A stretch of DNA of 64,000 bases. It comes from Acidimicrobiaceae bacterium (lineage in GTDB: Bacteria > Actinomycetota > Acidimicrobiia > Acidimicrobiales > RAAP-2). Under the pieces are notes generated by a model that was not told where the DNA came from, did no database searches, and saw only the letters and a list, made by a program, of their open reading frames with translations. The position numbers and the translations under genes are program-made. This document shows, in pieces, positions 21,370 through 30,321 of the stretch. Positions within the stretch are counted from its first letter, which is position 1; every line of letters starts with the position of its first letter. The stretch spans positions 108,158-172,157 of the forward strand of contig PMLJ01000014.1 in assembly GCA_003158855.1 (NCBI GenBank), in the 5' to 3' direction.

Positions 21370-22146
21370 ATGGACCGTCTGTACCAATTCTTGATCTACG
21401 AACGGGTGGAGGCGACGGTCACGGTCACTATGAACCGACCCGATCAGCGCAACGTCCTCTCACTCGAGCTTCTGAAGGAGCTCACGCGTGCTTTCGAGCA
21501 GGCTGGAGCGAGTGACGCCACAGGGGTGATTCTCGCGGCGACGGGCAAGGTCTTCAGCGCCGGCCATGATTTCGCGGAGATGGCTGGATCGGATCTGGCG
21601 AGTGCGCGAAAGCTTTTCGCCACGTGCACCAGGCTGATGGATACCATGCAGTCCATTCCACAGCCGGTAGTCGCGAGGGTCCATGCGCTCGCCACGGGAG
21701 CTGGATGCCAACTCGTCGCGACCGCGGATCTGGCCGTTGCTTCGGAGGATGCCAGTTTCTGCACCCCGGGAGGCAAGGGCGGCCTCTTCTGCACCACTCC
21801 AATGGTGGCGGTCGGCAGGGCGATTGGACGCAAGCGGGCTCTCGAGATGTCGATGGGCGGCGATCCAATCGACGCCGCGACTGCTGAAGCGTGGGGTCTC
21901 GTGAACAAAGTCGTTTCCCGCGGTGAGCTCGAGGCGGCGGCGGCGGCGTTGCTGGAACGAGTCACCAGAGGGAGCGCCGCATCGAAAGGGATCGGGAAGA
22001 GAGCGTTCTACGCGCAGATTGACCTGGAGCAGTCAGATGCGTACGACTACGCCATCGAAGTCATGGCGTCGGCCAGTCAAACACCGGACTCGCAGGAGGG
22101 AATTGCAGCGTTCTTGGAGAAGCGCAGTCCAAAATGGAACGACTAG
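21370..22146 (+). CDS. Enoyl-CoA hydratase/isomerase family protein
   Basis: A crotonase-fold protein of 258 residues. The oxyanion-hole strand is GKVFSAGHDFAEMAG near residue 58 and the second is VARVHALATGAGCQLVATAD near residue 105. In place of the glutamates used by classic hydratases, the TPGGKGGLFCTTPMVAVGRA region looks non-acidic, so it may be an isomerase or a diverged hydratase. I use ATG 21370 (MDRLYQFLIYE) with GGGGGTGAAG upstream. It stands alone and probably acts in fatty or aromatic acyl-CoA breakdown. Confidence 0.88.
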   Translation: MDRLYQFLIYERVEATVTVTMNRPDQRNVLSLELLKELTRAFEQAGASDATGVILAATGKVFSAGHDFAEMAGSDLASARKLFATCTRLMDTMQSIPQPVVARVHALATGAGCQLVATADLAVASEDASFCTPGGKGGLFCTTPMVAVGRAIGRKRALEMSMGGDPIDAATAEAWGLVNKVVSRGELEAAAAALLERVTRGSAASKGIGKRAFYAQIDLEQSDAYDYAIEVMASASQTPDSQEGIAAFLEKRSPKWND

Positions 22147-22505
22147 CAACGAGCACTCGGTCGTCGACTGGGCTGCACGGGCTCGACCAGGTCTGAACAG
22201 CAATGAGAAACTCGAGTGCTCCGGCCCCGCGCCAGTTGATCAGTTGGCCAAGCAGCGCTAAGCGGACGAGGACGGGGCTCCGTCTTCTTCGCCTCCAACA
22301 GGCCTTCTGCGCTAACTGAAGGCAGAACTATTTGGTGTTCTGCTGAAGCCAGAGGAGTGCCTCTCGCAGTTGTGAGCAAGGCTGCGAAACCAACAACGCA
22401 GGTAACGTTTCGACTAGCGGCGTTGGCAACCAACGCTCGACGCGACCCCTCGGCCGGCCGCAGCCGGCACAACAGAATCAGAGTCGGGACCGAGTAGCCC
22501 CGGGC
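22147..22505. other. Intergenic, 359 bases, no supported gene
   Basis: Between the crotonase and an exported protein (tail to tail). A small hairpin GACGG-GGCT-CCGTC at 22271-22284 followed by TTCTTC could be a weak terminator. Open frames here have no protein-like character. Confidence 0.4.
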
Positions 22506-22925
22506 TTAGGCGCAGGCTTTGATGGCTGCGGTCAGGGACTTGACGTCCGCCTCAAAGGCCCTGTGATGGGCTTTCTCGTACGCCGACAGCTTGGACAGGC
22601 TCGTGTAGTTCCCGTAGGCCTTCAGAACCACGACGATGTCTTTCAGCACCGTCTTGGTCTTGGCGTTAGGAGCCACCGAGGCCATCTTCTGGTAGTACGG
22701 CACGAGTGCCTTCGCCCACGCACGGTAACCGGTGAGCGTGAGCTTGGTCGGCGTCGGAGGCTGGTGTTCAACCCAACTGAACAGGGCCGTACAGAACGGG
22801 CTCGTGCCGAGCGCACCGGCTTCGGGAGTCGACAGGCTCAACGGGACGACCAGGGCTGTCGCGACCACCGATGCCGCGACCAGCATCCGGACACGCGACG
22901 CCAGCTGGTTTCTACGAGTGATCAT
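22506..22925 (-). CDS. Small secreted hypothetical protein
   Basis: About 139 residues with a clear Sec signal peptide: basic start MITRRNQLASRVR, then a hydrophobic run MLVAASVVATALVVPLSL and likely cleavage after PEAGA. The mature part (about 100 residues) is helical and Lys/Ala-rich, with two cysteines (PFCTALF near its start, AIKACA at the end) that could form one disulfide. GAGGAAGGA sits at ideal distance before ATG 22923-22925. I recognise no family; similar small exported helical proteins occur widely in Acidimicrobiia-like genomes. Confidence 0.75.
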   Translation of the reverse strand: MITRRNQLASRVRMLVAASVVATALVVPLSLSTPEAGALGTSPFCTALFSWVEHQPPTPTKLTLTGYRAWAKALVPYYQKMASVAPNAKTKTVLKDIVVVLKAYGNYTSLSKLSAYEKAHHRAFEADVKSLTAAIKACA

Positions 22926-23381
22926 GTCAGTTCCTTCCTCATGGGGAATCGTTCGTCCCGGCTGCAGCTTCCAGGTCCCCAACTTCAGCCGACACTCCTG
23001 TGAGGGCACAACGAATTCCTAGCAGGTTCGACTCACCAACGCCAGCCTTTCGCGACGCCGAACGTCGTCGACGTCACCTGGAGCGGCGTCGTTGGCCCCG
23101 TGGCGCGCTCCAGTGGGTGGCCCCCAGCCCGGGCCAAGTGAAACCCTCCGCGAACGTCTTGAATCACGCCCGAACCAACCGTGCGTCGAACGACGTTCGC
23201 GAACCGGCACTGACATCGACCAACGCCACGTCAGTTCCCCACTCCGGCCGCCAGGGTCGATGCTGGGCCCATGGACTGAACGAGGTCGGCCACCCGCCGT
23301 GAACGGTTGCGCAGGTCGCCGAGGAGAGGCATCAACCTCGTAATCCCAGAATTTCGTAGGCTTTAAAAGTAGTGTTCTGAG
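22926..23381. other. Intergenic divergent region
   Basis: 456 bases between two divergent genes. It must contain the promoter of the secreted protein and that of the 410-residue gene (TAGTGT at 23370-23375, six bases before ATG 23382). Nothing else is recognisable. Confidence 0.4.
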
Positions 23382-24614
23382 ATGAGTCGAAACGTGGAAT
23401 TGGGCCCTCGAGAGACGGCCAAAGACGTTTTGGACTACCTGAAATTCGCGGGCTTCGAACTTTCCCTGGACCAATTGATGCGTCTGCACCGCCAACGCCT
23501 CATCAAACGTCGCTTTCATGACTCCGGCGCCTTTCGCGACCCGAAGACCAAATACCCCGCAGGAACCGCCGAACGGTTGCTCCGCATCGCCCAGCTGGAT
23601 GCCGCAACCAAGCATTTGGACGAGCTCGCATGGCGGCTGTGGTGGGAAGGAACGCCGGTTGAGCCCGATCTGGTTCGTGACTACCTGGTGAAGATGGCGA
23701 ATCGATGGGACGACCGACTCGGTGAGATTCGAGGAGGAGCTCTGCCGAGCGAAGACGCGGCGGTCGGCGAGCGTGACGTGCTCGACGAGGTGTTCTTCCG
23801 GCATCTCACACTCGTGCCCTCGACCGCCGCTGAACGAAAGCGACTCGAAAAGGGCTCGAAGATCTACGTCGAGTTCGCGGCGATCCTCACCGATCTCTTG
23901 AGCGGGGAGTTCTCAGTCCTGGCCGAGCACGACACCGGCCTCTTCGAACGGTTCACCTCGTTGGCCTACGACCAAGACACCGCGGAGCGATTCGTAGATG
24001 AAGCCGACAGTTCAGCCCTTGAGACGCTGCAAAGGGCAGCCTCGCTCCCCTACGCCGAGGTCGTCCAATCGCTCAACGCCCGTCAGATTGAAAAAGCCCG
24101 CCCCGTAGCCTTCCTGCTCTCGCAGATGATTGGAAGTGTCGGGGAGATCATGAACGACCTCTTCGGAGGCGTCGGACAAGGTCGTGACACCGCCGGCACG
24201 AGTCTCGTCGCCATGTCCGACAGCCCTGAGGAGCAGGTGCTCTCCCTGCTGCTGTCCTCTTCGCTCTTGAAGCACAAGCGCATTCGCAAGAATCTTCCGA
24301 AGATCGAGGTGTCGTCGGTGTTGTCAGCCCCCGTCTCCTTCCCGGACTACCTGCGACTGCGGTTCCTGGTGAGGGAAGTGGACGGCATGGACAAGCTGGT
24401 CACGCCGAGGCGAATGCGCAACGCCTTCGAGTCGCCCGAGGGTGCCGAGCGATGGCGTGCGAGTTTTGAGGAGTTCCTCCTCGACAACTTGACGGAAATC
24501 GAGAACCTGATGGAGGATCGCCCCGATCTCTTTGCCGGGCCACCGCCCGTTGAGGACTGCTCAAAAGTTGGCACTCGGGTCAAGACGAAATCAAAAAAAA
24601 AAATCGTAAAATGA
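23382..24614 (+). CDS. Conserved-type protein of unknown function with Lys-rich tail
   Basis: A soluble, acidic-helical protein of 410 residues. The N-terminus (KDVLDYLKFAGFELSLDQLMRLHRQRLIKR) looks like a helix-turn-helix or regulatory helical bundle; SLLLSSSLLKHKRIRKNLPKIEV lies in the last third. The tail is a basic KTKSKKKIVK written over an 11-A tract at 24593-24603, unusual in this GC-rich sequence and prone to slippage. TAGTGT six bases before ATG suggests a leaderless message. I do not recognise the family and assign no function. Confidence 0.7.
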   Translation: MSRNVELGPRETAKDVLDYLKFAGFELSLDQLMRLHRQRLIKRRFHDSGAFRDPKTKYPAGTAERLLRIAQLDAATKHLDELAWRLWWEGTPVEPDLVRDYLVKMANRWDDRLGEIRGGALPSEDAAVGERDVLDEVFFRHLTLVPSTAAERKRLEKGSKIYVEFAAILTDLLSGEFSVLAEHDTGLFERFTSLAYDQDTAERFVDEADSSALETLQRAASLPYAEVVQSLNARQIEKARPVAFLLSQMIGSVGEIMNDLFGGVGQGRDTAGTSLVAMSDSPEEQVLSLLLSSSLLKHKRIRKNLPKIEVSSVLSAPVSFPDYLRLRFLVREVDGMDKLVTPRRMRNAFESPEGAERWRASFEEFLLDNLTEIENLMEDRPDLFAGPPPVEDCSKVGTRVKTKSKKKIVK

Positions 24615-24757
24615 CCGGCCGATGAGCAGGCGCTGGAACGGTTCACCCTCTTCACCCTCTTCGCCCTTGGGCCGAAGGCCTAGCAAGATTCGTGTGTCGA
24701 GGGCGTCATGAACGGTTGCGCACCTCCCGATCACGCCAGGCGATTTTCTTCACGTAC

Positions 24758-24763
24758 TAACGT
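24758..24763 (+). promoter_or_regulatory. -10 box for lepB
   Basis: TAACGT seven bases before the GTG at 24771, matching the leaderless geometry seen elsewhere. It supports the GTG start over an ATG 33 bases downstream. Confidence 0.45.
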
Positions 24764-24770
24764 TCCCTGA

Positions 24771-25361
24771 GTGTCCTTGAGGTCTTCACCCCCTGAGCAG
24801 CAAATGCTGACAGTCATTCGCCCGAAGCGGACTCGAAGAGTGCGACTCGCCGAGTGGGTGCTGGTGATCTTCCTCGCGGTGCTCGCCTCGATCGTGATTC
24901 GGACCTTCATCTTCCAGACCTTCTCAATCCCGTCGAAGTCGATGAAGCCCACGCTCTACGTGGGAGACCGAATCATCATCGACAAGCTCAGCGTGGACTT
25001 CGGTGCCATCAACATCGGCGACGTCATCGTCTTCAAGGCTCCAAAGGACGTAGCGGCTGACTGCGGCGATCCCGTAACCGACCTGGTGAAGAGGGTCGTT
25101 GGCTTACCGGGCGATCATCTCACGTCCAAGGGCAACACCATCTACGTCAACAATCAACCACTGAAGGAGAACTGGTCGCATTGGGAACCCCTTGGGTCCG
25201 CGATTGGCGACGTCGTGGTTCCCGCGAATCAGTACTTCGTGATGGGCGATAACCACTTCAATTCCTGTGACAGTCGAACCTGGGGAACAGTGCCCCGCTC
25301 GAACATCATTGGCAAGGCCTTCCTACGCTTCTGGCCGCTCTCAAGGTTCAGCTGGTTCTAG
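24771..25361 (+). CDS. lepB: Signal peptidase I
   Basis: Membrane-anchored serine protease that cleaves Sec/Tat signal peptides. One N-terminal helix (AEWVLVIFLAVLASIVI) precedes the catalytic Ser in FSIPSKSMKPTLYVGDRIII; the catalytic Lys is in VKRVVGLPGDHL. The C-terminal MGDNHFNSCDSRTWGTVPRSNIIGKAFLRFWP is box E. Length 196, at the short end for actinobacteria. It could serve the several signal-peptide proteins nearby. The end overlaps the convergent M20 gene by four bases. Confidence 0.95.
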   Translation: MSLRSSPPEQQMLTVIRPKRTRRVRLAEWVLVIFLAVLASIVIRTFIFQTFSIPSKSMKPTLYVGDRIIIDKLSVDFGAINIGDVIVFKAPKDVAADCGDPVTDLVKRVVGLPGDHLTSKGNTIYVNNQPLKENWSHWEPLGSAIGDVVVPANQYFVMGDNHFNSCDSRTWGTVPRSNIIGKAFLRFWPLSRFSWF

Positions 25362-26560
25362 GCAAGCCCCGCGCTTCGGGCCAGTGCGACGCCGGCGTAC
25401 AGGGCCACCCCGCTCGCCATCGCCGCCTCGTTGAGCATCATCCGGTTCGAATGATTGGGCGCCGCGCTGGTGAACTGGACCCCCTCGGGGCATGTTCCAA
25501 GGAAGGCCATCGCCCCTGCGACGTTTTCCAGCACGTAGCTGAAATCCTCCGCACCCATCACCGGGTTTTGCATCTCCATCACGCTGTCCCTTCCCAGGAG
25601 TTCGGTCGCCACCTCTCGAACCCAGTCGGCGGTTGTCACATCGTTCACGGTGACGGGGAATCCCCATTCGATGCGTAGCGTGGCGCTTGCGCCGTGGGCC
25701 GCGGCGATTCCGTTCACCAGCCGATTCAACTCCTCGTGGACGAGCTGGCGGGTTCGTGCCGAAACGGCTCGAACCGTCCCGTGGATCGCAGCCCTCTCCG
25801 GGATCACGTTGCTCGTGGTCCCGGCAGTGACGTGGGCGATGGTGACGACGGCCGGATCGAAGACGTCGACCTTACGCGTGATCATGGACTGGATGGCGAG
25901 CACGATCTCGCAGGCGATGGGGATGGGATCGAGTGCCTGGAAGGGCATCGATGCGTGTCCACCTCGACCCACGACGTCAATGAAGATTTCGTCGGCCGAT
26001 GCCAGCAAGGTGCCGCCCTTGGTCGCGACGAGCCCGGATGGCAGGCTCGGGCTTTGATGGATGGCGAAGGCCAGGTCCACCCGACCGGCGACATCGAGGA
26101 TCCCTTCCTCGATCATGAATCGAGCACCGTGGTCGCCCTCTTCCCCAGGTTGAAACATGAACACGACCCGACCATCGAGTTCACTCGCGTGAGCGCGAAG
26201 CAACTGGGCCGCCCCGACGAGCATGGCTACGTGCGCATCATGGCCGCAGGCGTGCATTACGCCCTCACGGTTACTCGCGAAATCGAGGCTGGTCTCTTCC
26301 GACATTGGAAGGGCATCCATGTCCGCTCGAAGAAGGACGATTGGCCCCGGCCGGCCGGTGTCTAGGACCGCAGTGACGCTGGAGAGCAGGTTGCCCGTCG
26401 TTACTGTGAAGCCCAATCCGTCCAGTGCCGTCAGAATCGACGCCTGCGTCATCGGAAGGTCCAAGCCAAGTTCGGGTCTCGAGTGAATTTCGCGTCGAAG
26501 GCTCACCGTCTCGGGAAGCAGTGCGAGCGCCTCGACGAGCAGGGTCGAAGGAGTGTTCAT
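25358..26560 (-). CDS. M20-family amidohydrolase (N-acyl amino acid / IAA-conjugate type)
   Basis: A 400-residue di-metal hydrolase. Metal-binding blocks are visible: HACGHDAHVAMLVGAAQLL near residue 105, FMFQPGEEGDHGARFMIEEG near residue 140 and AFAIHQSPSLP near residue 168. GRGGHASMPFQALDPI belongs to the lid domain, and MGAEDFSYVLENVAGAMAFLG supplies the C-terminal metal ligand. It likely removes acyl groups from amino acids. The N-terminus RREIHSRPELGLD is typical of the amidohydrolase subgroup. Confidence 0.92.
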   Translation of the reverse strand: MNTPSTLLVEALALLPETVSLRREIHSRPELGLDLPMTQASILTALDGLGFTVTTGNLLSSVTAVLDTGRPGPIVLLRADMDALPMSEETSLDFASNREGVMHACGHDAHVAMLVGAAQLLRAHASELDGRVVFMFQPGEEGDHGARFMIEEGILDVAGRVDLAFAIHQSPSLPSGLVATKGGTLLASADEIFIDVVGRGGHASMPFQALDPIPIACEIVLAIQSMITRKVDVFDPAVVTIAHVTAGTTSNVIPERAAIHGTVRAVSARTRQLVHEELNRLVNGIAAAHGASATLRIEWGFPVTVNDVTTADWVREVATELLGRDSVMEMQNPVMGAEDFSYVLENVAGAMAFLGTCPEGVQFTSAAPNHSNRMMLNEAAMASGVALYAGVALARSAGLA

Positions 26561-26862
26561 GCGCCCACACTACGCAAATGACCCTGTAGGAGCCACTGGA
26601 GATGGCAAGCCCTCAATGCCGTGCGCAACGCGGTTGAAGAAGACTCTGGCCATGTGACCCGCCTCACCACGAGAAGACGTGACGTGCTCGAACCGATCGA
26701 CGATGGCTTGAGCAGGTCCGAAGGCGGGCGAGTGGCTCGCATCGGGCAAGCAATTCGGATTGCGCTCAAATGGAATCTGGAGGAAACCGTTTCGACTTGG
26801 CGAATGGTAGGTGGATGATCAGATCCCGTTCGGGGGCACGCAATGAAGATAGATTGCCGACT
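26561..26862. other. Intergenic, 302 bases
   Basis: Divergent spacer between the M20 gene and the pilin-like gene. TAGATT at 26850-26855 is a candidate -10 for the latter. Short open frames on both strands show no recognisable protein. Confidence 0.35.
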
Positions 26863-27354
26863 GTGAGTGAGGTTGTGAGGAGTTTTCGTCAGTTGCGAAG
26901 CACGGAGCGCAACGATCAGGGTTTCACTGTGCTCGCGACCCTGTCCGTCGTTCTCACTCTCGGTCTCCTCGCCACGATGGTCATGGTCGCGAGCCCCGGT
27001 TCGTCACCCCAAGGAGATCAGACCTCCACACCTAATGTCGCCACCACGATTCCGAGGAGCATCGCCAGAGGCGCGAGTGAATCGGCCATCTCGGCCTGCG
27101 AGATCGACTTTCAAGCAGTGAACGCCGCCGTTGCAACCTATCGGGCGCTCAACGGCTCCTCTCCCCCCGAGGGAACCGCGTGGGCAATGTCTACGACCAA
27201 CGGAGGACCGTTCCTGCAGACGTGGCCCTCCAACGTGAAGTACTTTTCCCTCGCATGGAACGGCACAGCCCTCGACGTGATTCCAGCACGTGGGATCCTC
27301 TCTCACGGCACCTTCGGAACCAGTTCGCCGGCGACTGGTTGCTACGCCGCGTAG
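26863..27354 (+). CDS. Type IV pilin-like / pseudopilin-like protein
   Basis: About 163 residues. After a short polar leader comes NDQGFTVLATLSVVLTLGL, a Gly-Phe-Thr prepilin-like junction followed by a ~20-residue hydrophobic helix, then Ser/Thr-rich spacer and a globular tail with two cysteines. The usual Glu at mature position 5 is Ala here, so it may not polymerise like a major pilin. The tail ACEIDFQAVNAAVATYRALNG is typical of pseudopilin-like proteins in actinobacteria. GTG 26863 is favoured by TAGATT seven bases upstream; ATG 26815 is an alternative. No assembly genes are nearby. Confidence 0.62.
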   Translation: MSEVVRSFRQLRSTERNDQGFTVLATLSVVLTLGLLATMVMVASPGSSPQGDQTSTPNVATTIPRSIARGASESAISACEIDFQAVNAAVATYRALNGSSPPEGTAWAMSTTNGGPFLQTWPSNVKYFSLAWNGTALDVIPARGILSHGTFGTSSPATGCYAA

Positions 27355-27533
27355 GCGCCTCCACCTGGCATGGGACGACCGGGGACCCATGGGTGCTCCT
27401 GGCGGCGTTCTGGTCTGGCCACGCCAAGGCCTCTGCAGAATCGCAACGTCACGAACCAGAATGCTTGCACGAGTACACGCCTCCGCTTGACGGCTGGCCT
27501 AAAATGCGCAGTGGAAGGTCCAAAGGAAGCCCG

Positions 27534-28049
27534 ATGAGTCCCAACACCATCAAGCGTCGCTTACGCGACCATACGGCGGCGGCCTGGGCAGTCGCGCCCG
27601 TCGCCGTGATCGCGGTCACTCTTGGTGCCGTCGGTAGTTCCGGTGCCTCCCAAGCCTCGCTCTGTCAGAAAGTGAGCTCCTCCGAAGTCGGAGCGGCACT
27701 CGGGCTCAAAGTGAGCAAAGTGACCAAGGACGTCAACGGCACGGTGACGGTCTGCTGGTACCAGGTCGGCAAGGTCACCCACGCCGTTTTCGTCCGCGCC
27801 CAGACCCCCGACAACGTCGCTGGCTACAAGGCCGACATGAAGCTCGCGAAGAACTACAGCGAAAATCCGAAAGCGGACTCCAACTTCGCTCCGTACATGG
27901 CATTCTCGACCACACTCGGCTCGACGGTCTACGGCTTCACCTACTCGGTCACGGTTCTCAAGAAATCAACCGAGCTCGACATCGGAGGAACGGGAACAAC
28001 CCTCGCCAAGGTTGAGACGCTGGCCAAGAAGGTTCTGCCGATCCTGTAA
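27534..28049 (+). CDS. Exported hypothetical protein, DUF3558-like
   Basis: About 171 residues. A basic start (MSPNTIKRRLRDHT) and hydrophobic AVAPVAVIAVTLGAVG form a signal peptide or anchor. The exported part begins SLCQKVSSSEVGAALGLKVS and has CWYQVGKVTHAVFVRAQT, a pattern like the mycobacterial DUF3558/lipoprotein-type domain, with two cysteines likely bridged. No lipobox. AAGGAAG precedes ATG 27534. Function unknown. Confidence 0.66.
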   Translation: MSPNTIKRRLRDHTAAAWAVAPVAVIAVTLGAVGSSGASQASLCQKVSSSEVGAALGLKVSKVTKDVNGTVTVCWYQVGKVTHAVFVRAQTPDNVAGYKADMKLAKNYSENPKADSNFAPYMAFSTTLGSTVYGFTYSVTVLKKSTELDIGGTGTTLAKVETLAKKVLPIL

Positions 28050-28256
28050 GGCAAGAGCCGGGGGCGCTCCTTCCAGTTCTGAGTTGCCCGCCCGCTCCAC
28101 GCACGCGAGGTCCGGTGGCCGCCCATTCGATTGCCGCTCGTTGTCCGGATCGGGTTCGAACGAAGGCCGTCTGGCGAGTGCAGCGAGTTCAAGCGAGCAC
28201 CAAGGTTCGATTGCGAAAAGCCGTTCGGGCAAGATCCCTGAGTCAACAGCAGGCGC

Positions 28257-28287
28257 TTGACGGCTCAAACAGCACCTGTGTTAGCCT
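28257..28287 (+). promoter_or_regulatory. Candidate promoter for the histidine kinase gene
   Basis: TTGACG (28257-28262) and TAGCCT (28282-28287) with a 19-base spacer, 59 bases before the TTG start. Both hexamers are close to consensus but the spacer is long. Confidence 0.35.
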
Positions 28288-28345
28288 CGGCCCGATACGC
28301 TGCACATCAAGTCTTGAAAAGTGATGACCTCTCGAAAGGCATCCG

Positions 28346-30283
28346 TTGAGCGAGTTCGAAGCCACAAATGTCGCAAGCAGTCATGACGACGAGGCTTCAT
28401 CAGCGGACGCGCGAGCCATCTCCGCGGAGTTTCTCAGTGCATTGATGTCGCTCATTCCGGACTCGGCTGTCGTCGTCGACTCAAAGGGACTCATCGTGTC
28501 GGTCAATGAACACGCTGAAGCCCTTTTTGGCTATCCGCCAGGTTCACTCGCCGGAAGAGCTGTTGAGACCTTGGTCCCGGAGCGAGTCCGGCCTCGTCAT
28601 CGAACTCATCGCTCGGCATTCGTCGCCGAGCCCATGGTTCGCCCGATGGGAGTTGGACTTGACCTCGCGGGCCGACGACGAGATGGCAGCGAATTCCCCC
28701 TCGACATCAGCTTGGCGCCGATTGTCAACGCCGGGGAGCGACTGGTCATCGCCGCGATTCGTGATGTCACCGAGCAACGCAGGGCCAGCGCAGCCCAGGC
28801 CGAACTCGCGGCCATCGTGCAATCGTCGTCGGACGCCATCATTTCGACGACGCTCTACGGAAGCGTCACCAACTGGAACCCCGCCGCCGAACGACTCTTA
28901 GGCTACCCAGCTAGCGAAATCCTGGGCGAGCACATCGCCACGCTGGTTCCCGATCATGCGTCTGCGGTCCTCGAGGAGCTGCTTGAAGCGGCATCGCAAA
29001 GCAGGTATCGAGAGGCCCTCACCACGCGGTGGCTCCACCAGGATGGGAGCGAAGTCGAGGTGTCCGTCTCAATCTCCCCTCTCAGGCACCAGGGGTCTGA
29101 GACGCTGGGTTTTTCCTTGATTGTTCGAAACGACTCGGAGCGTAAGAAGGCCGAGGATGATCTGCGAAGGATGCTCGCGGAGGAAGAGCGTCTGCAGCGT
29201 CAGCACGCAACCGCGGCAGAGATCAGGCTCTCCCTGCTCTCGGGCGCGTCGCTCGACGAGTCCCTGACCCTGATATGCCAACGAGCGAGTGAACTCGTCG
29301 GCGCGCCGGTGACGGTAATCTGCGCCATGAACGCCGGTAGAGTGCGCATCGTCGCGGGCGTTGGCGTGGCCACCGAGATGCTGGGCGCCAGCCTCTCGCC
29401 AGGACAGTCGTTCGCAGAAGAGGTCATGAATCGTAATGAGGCCATCGAGGTCTCGAGGCGAAGTGAGCACTCCTGGGTCGAAGTTCCCGAAAACCTACCG
29501 GACGGTCCGACCTACGGGATTCCCGTCATCGTCGCGGGCTCGGCGGCCGCAGCGCTGGTGTTCGTTCGTCCGAGCGACGCACGCGGCTTCGACACCACGG
29601 CACGAGCCTTCGCTGAAGCATTGGGCGCTCAGGCCGCCTTGGCGTTTGAGATCGAAAGGTCACGACGGGATCGCGAGCAGATGATGCTCATCGGCGACCG
29701 CGAGCGTATTGCCCGTGATCTGCACGACCACGTCATCCAACGACTCTTCGCCGCGGGCCTTGGCCTGCAAGCGTCGCTCGCCTGGGTCGAGGAGAGCAAG
29801 GCCTTGGAGCGGATTTCCGAGGCGGTCGATGTGCTCGACGAGACCATTCGTGAGATTCGCAACACGATCTTCAGCCTCTCGCATCAGGAGGAGATCGTCC
29901 CGCCATTGCGATCACAGATCTTGGACGTCGCCCAGCAGTCAAGCACGTCGCTCGGCTTTCCCCCCTCCCTCGACTTCACCGGACCGGTGGACGTCAGTCT
30001 TCGGAGCAATCTGAACTCTCACGTTCTCGCGTGCGTGCGCGAAGCCCTCTCCAATGTGGTTCGCCATGCCCAGGCCACCGAGGTACTAGTCCAACTGAAG
30101 ATCACCGAAGGAACGCTCCTGATCGCGGTCACTGACAATGGCGTAGGAATGGGAACGGCCACTCGTTCGAGTGGCCTCTCGAACCTGAGGGAACGCGCTC
30201 GACTACTCAACGGCACATTCGAGATTGCCGATGCGCCGGGCGGTGGCACCCGACTCGAGTGGACTGTTCCCCTGGGAGATTGA
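28346..30283 (+). CDS. PAS-PAS-GAF sensor histidine kinase (NarL/DevS class)
   Basis: A 645-residue cytoplasmic sensor with no membrane helix. PAS 1 spans about residues 30-140 (DSKGLIVSVNEHAEALFGYP), PAS 2 about 150-270 (GSVTNWNPAAERLLGYP), then a GAF domain (about 295-435). The HisKA_3 dimerisation helix carries the phosphoacceptor in RIARDLHDHVIQRLFAAGLGLQ at about residue 459. The ATPase domain has LSNVVRHAQATEV (N box) and VTDNGVGMG (G1). This layout resembles redox or oxygen sensors of the DevS/DosT group, but no haem ligand can be assigned. No response regulator lies nearby, so it is an orphan. The start is TTG with CGAAAGG upstream. Confidence 0.92.
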   Translation: MSEFEATNVASSHDDEASSADARAISAEFLSALMSLIPDSAVVVDSKGLIVSVNEHAEALFGYPPGSLAGRAVETLVPERVRPRHRTHRSAFVAEPMVRPMGVGLDLAGRRRDGSEFPLDISLAPIVNAGERLVIAAIRDVTEQRRASAAQAELAAIVQSSSDAIISTTLYGSVTNWNPAAERLLGYPASEILGEHIATLVPDHASAVLEELLEAASQSRYREALTTRWLHQDGSEVEVSVSISPLRHQGSETLGFSLIVRNDSERKKAEDDLRRMLAEEERLQRQHATAAEIRLSLLSGASLDESLTLICQRASELVGAPVTVICAMNAGRVRIVAGVGVATEMLGASLSPGQSFAEEVMNRNEAIEVSRRSEHSWVEVPENLPDGPTYGIPVIVAGSAAAALVFVRPSDARGFDTTARAFAEALGAQAALAFEIERSRRDREQMMLIGDRERIARDLHDHVIQRLFAAGLGLQASLAWVEESKALERISEAVDVLDETIREIRNTIFSLSHQEEIVPPLRSQILDVAQQSSTSLGFPPSLDFTGPVDVSLRSNLNSHVLACVREALSNVVRHAQATEVLVQLKITEGTLLIAVTDNGVGMGTATRSSGLSNLRERARLLNGTFEIADAPGGGTRLEWTVPLGD

Positions 30284-30321
30284 CCTCGGCGACGTCTCCC
30301 CGCGCCACCCGAGGTCATTGC

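Noticed and set aside
22143-22472. 109-codon minus-strand frame
   Set aside because: No start signal, no family, atypical composition; treated as intergenic.
23019-23804. 261-codon minus-strand frame
   Set aside because: Overlaps the start of the 410-residue gene; no ribosome site and poor composition.
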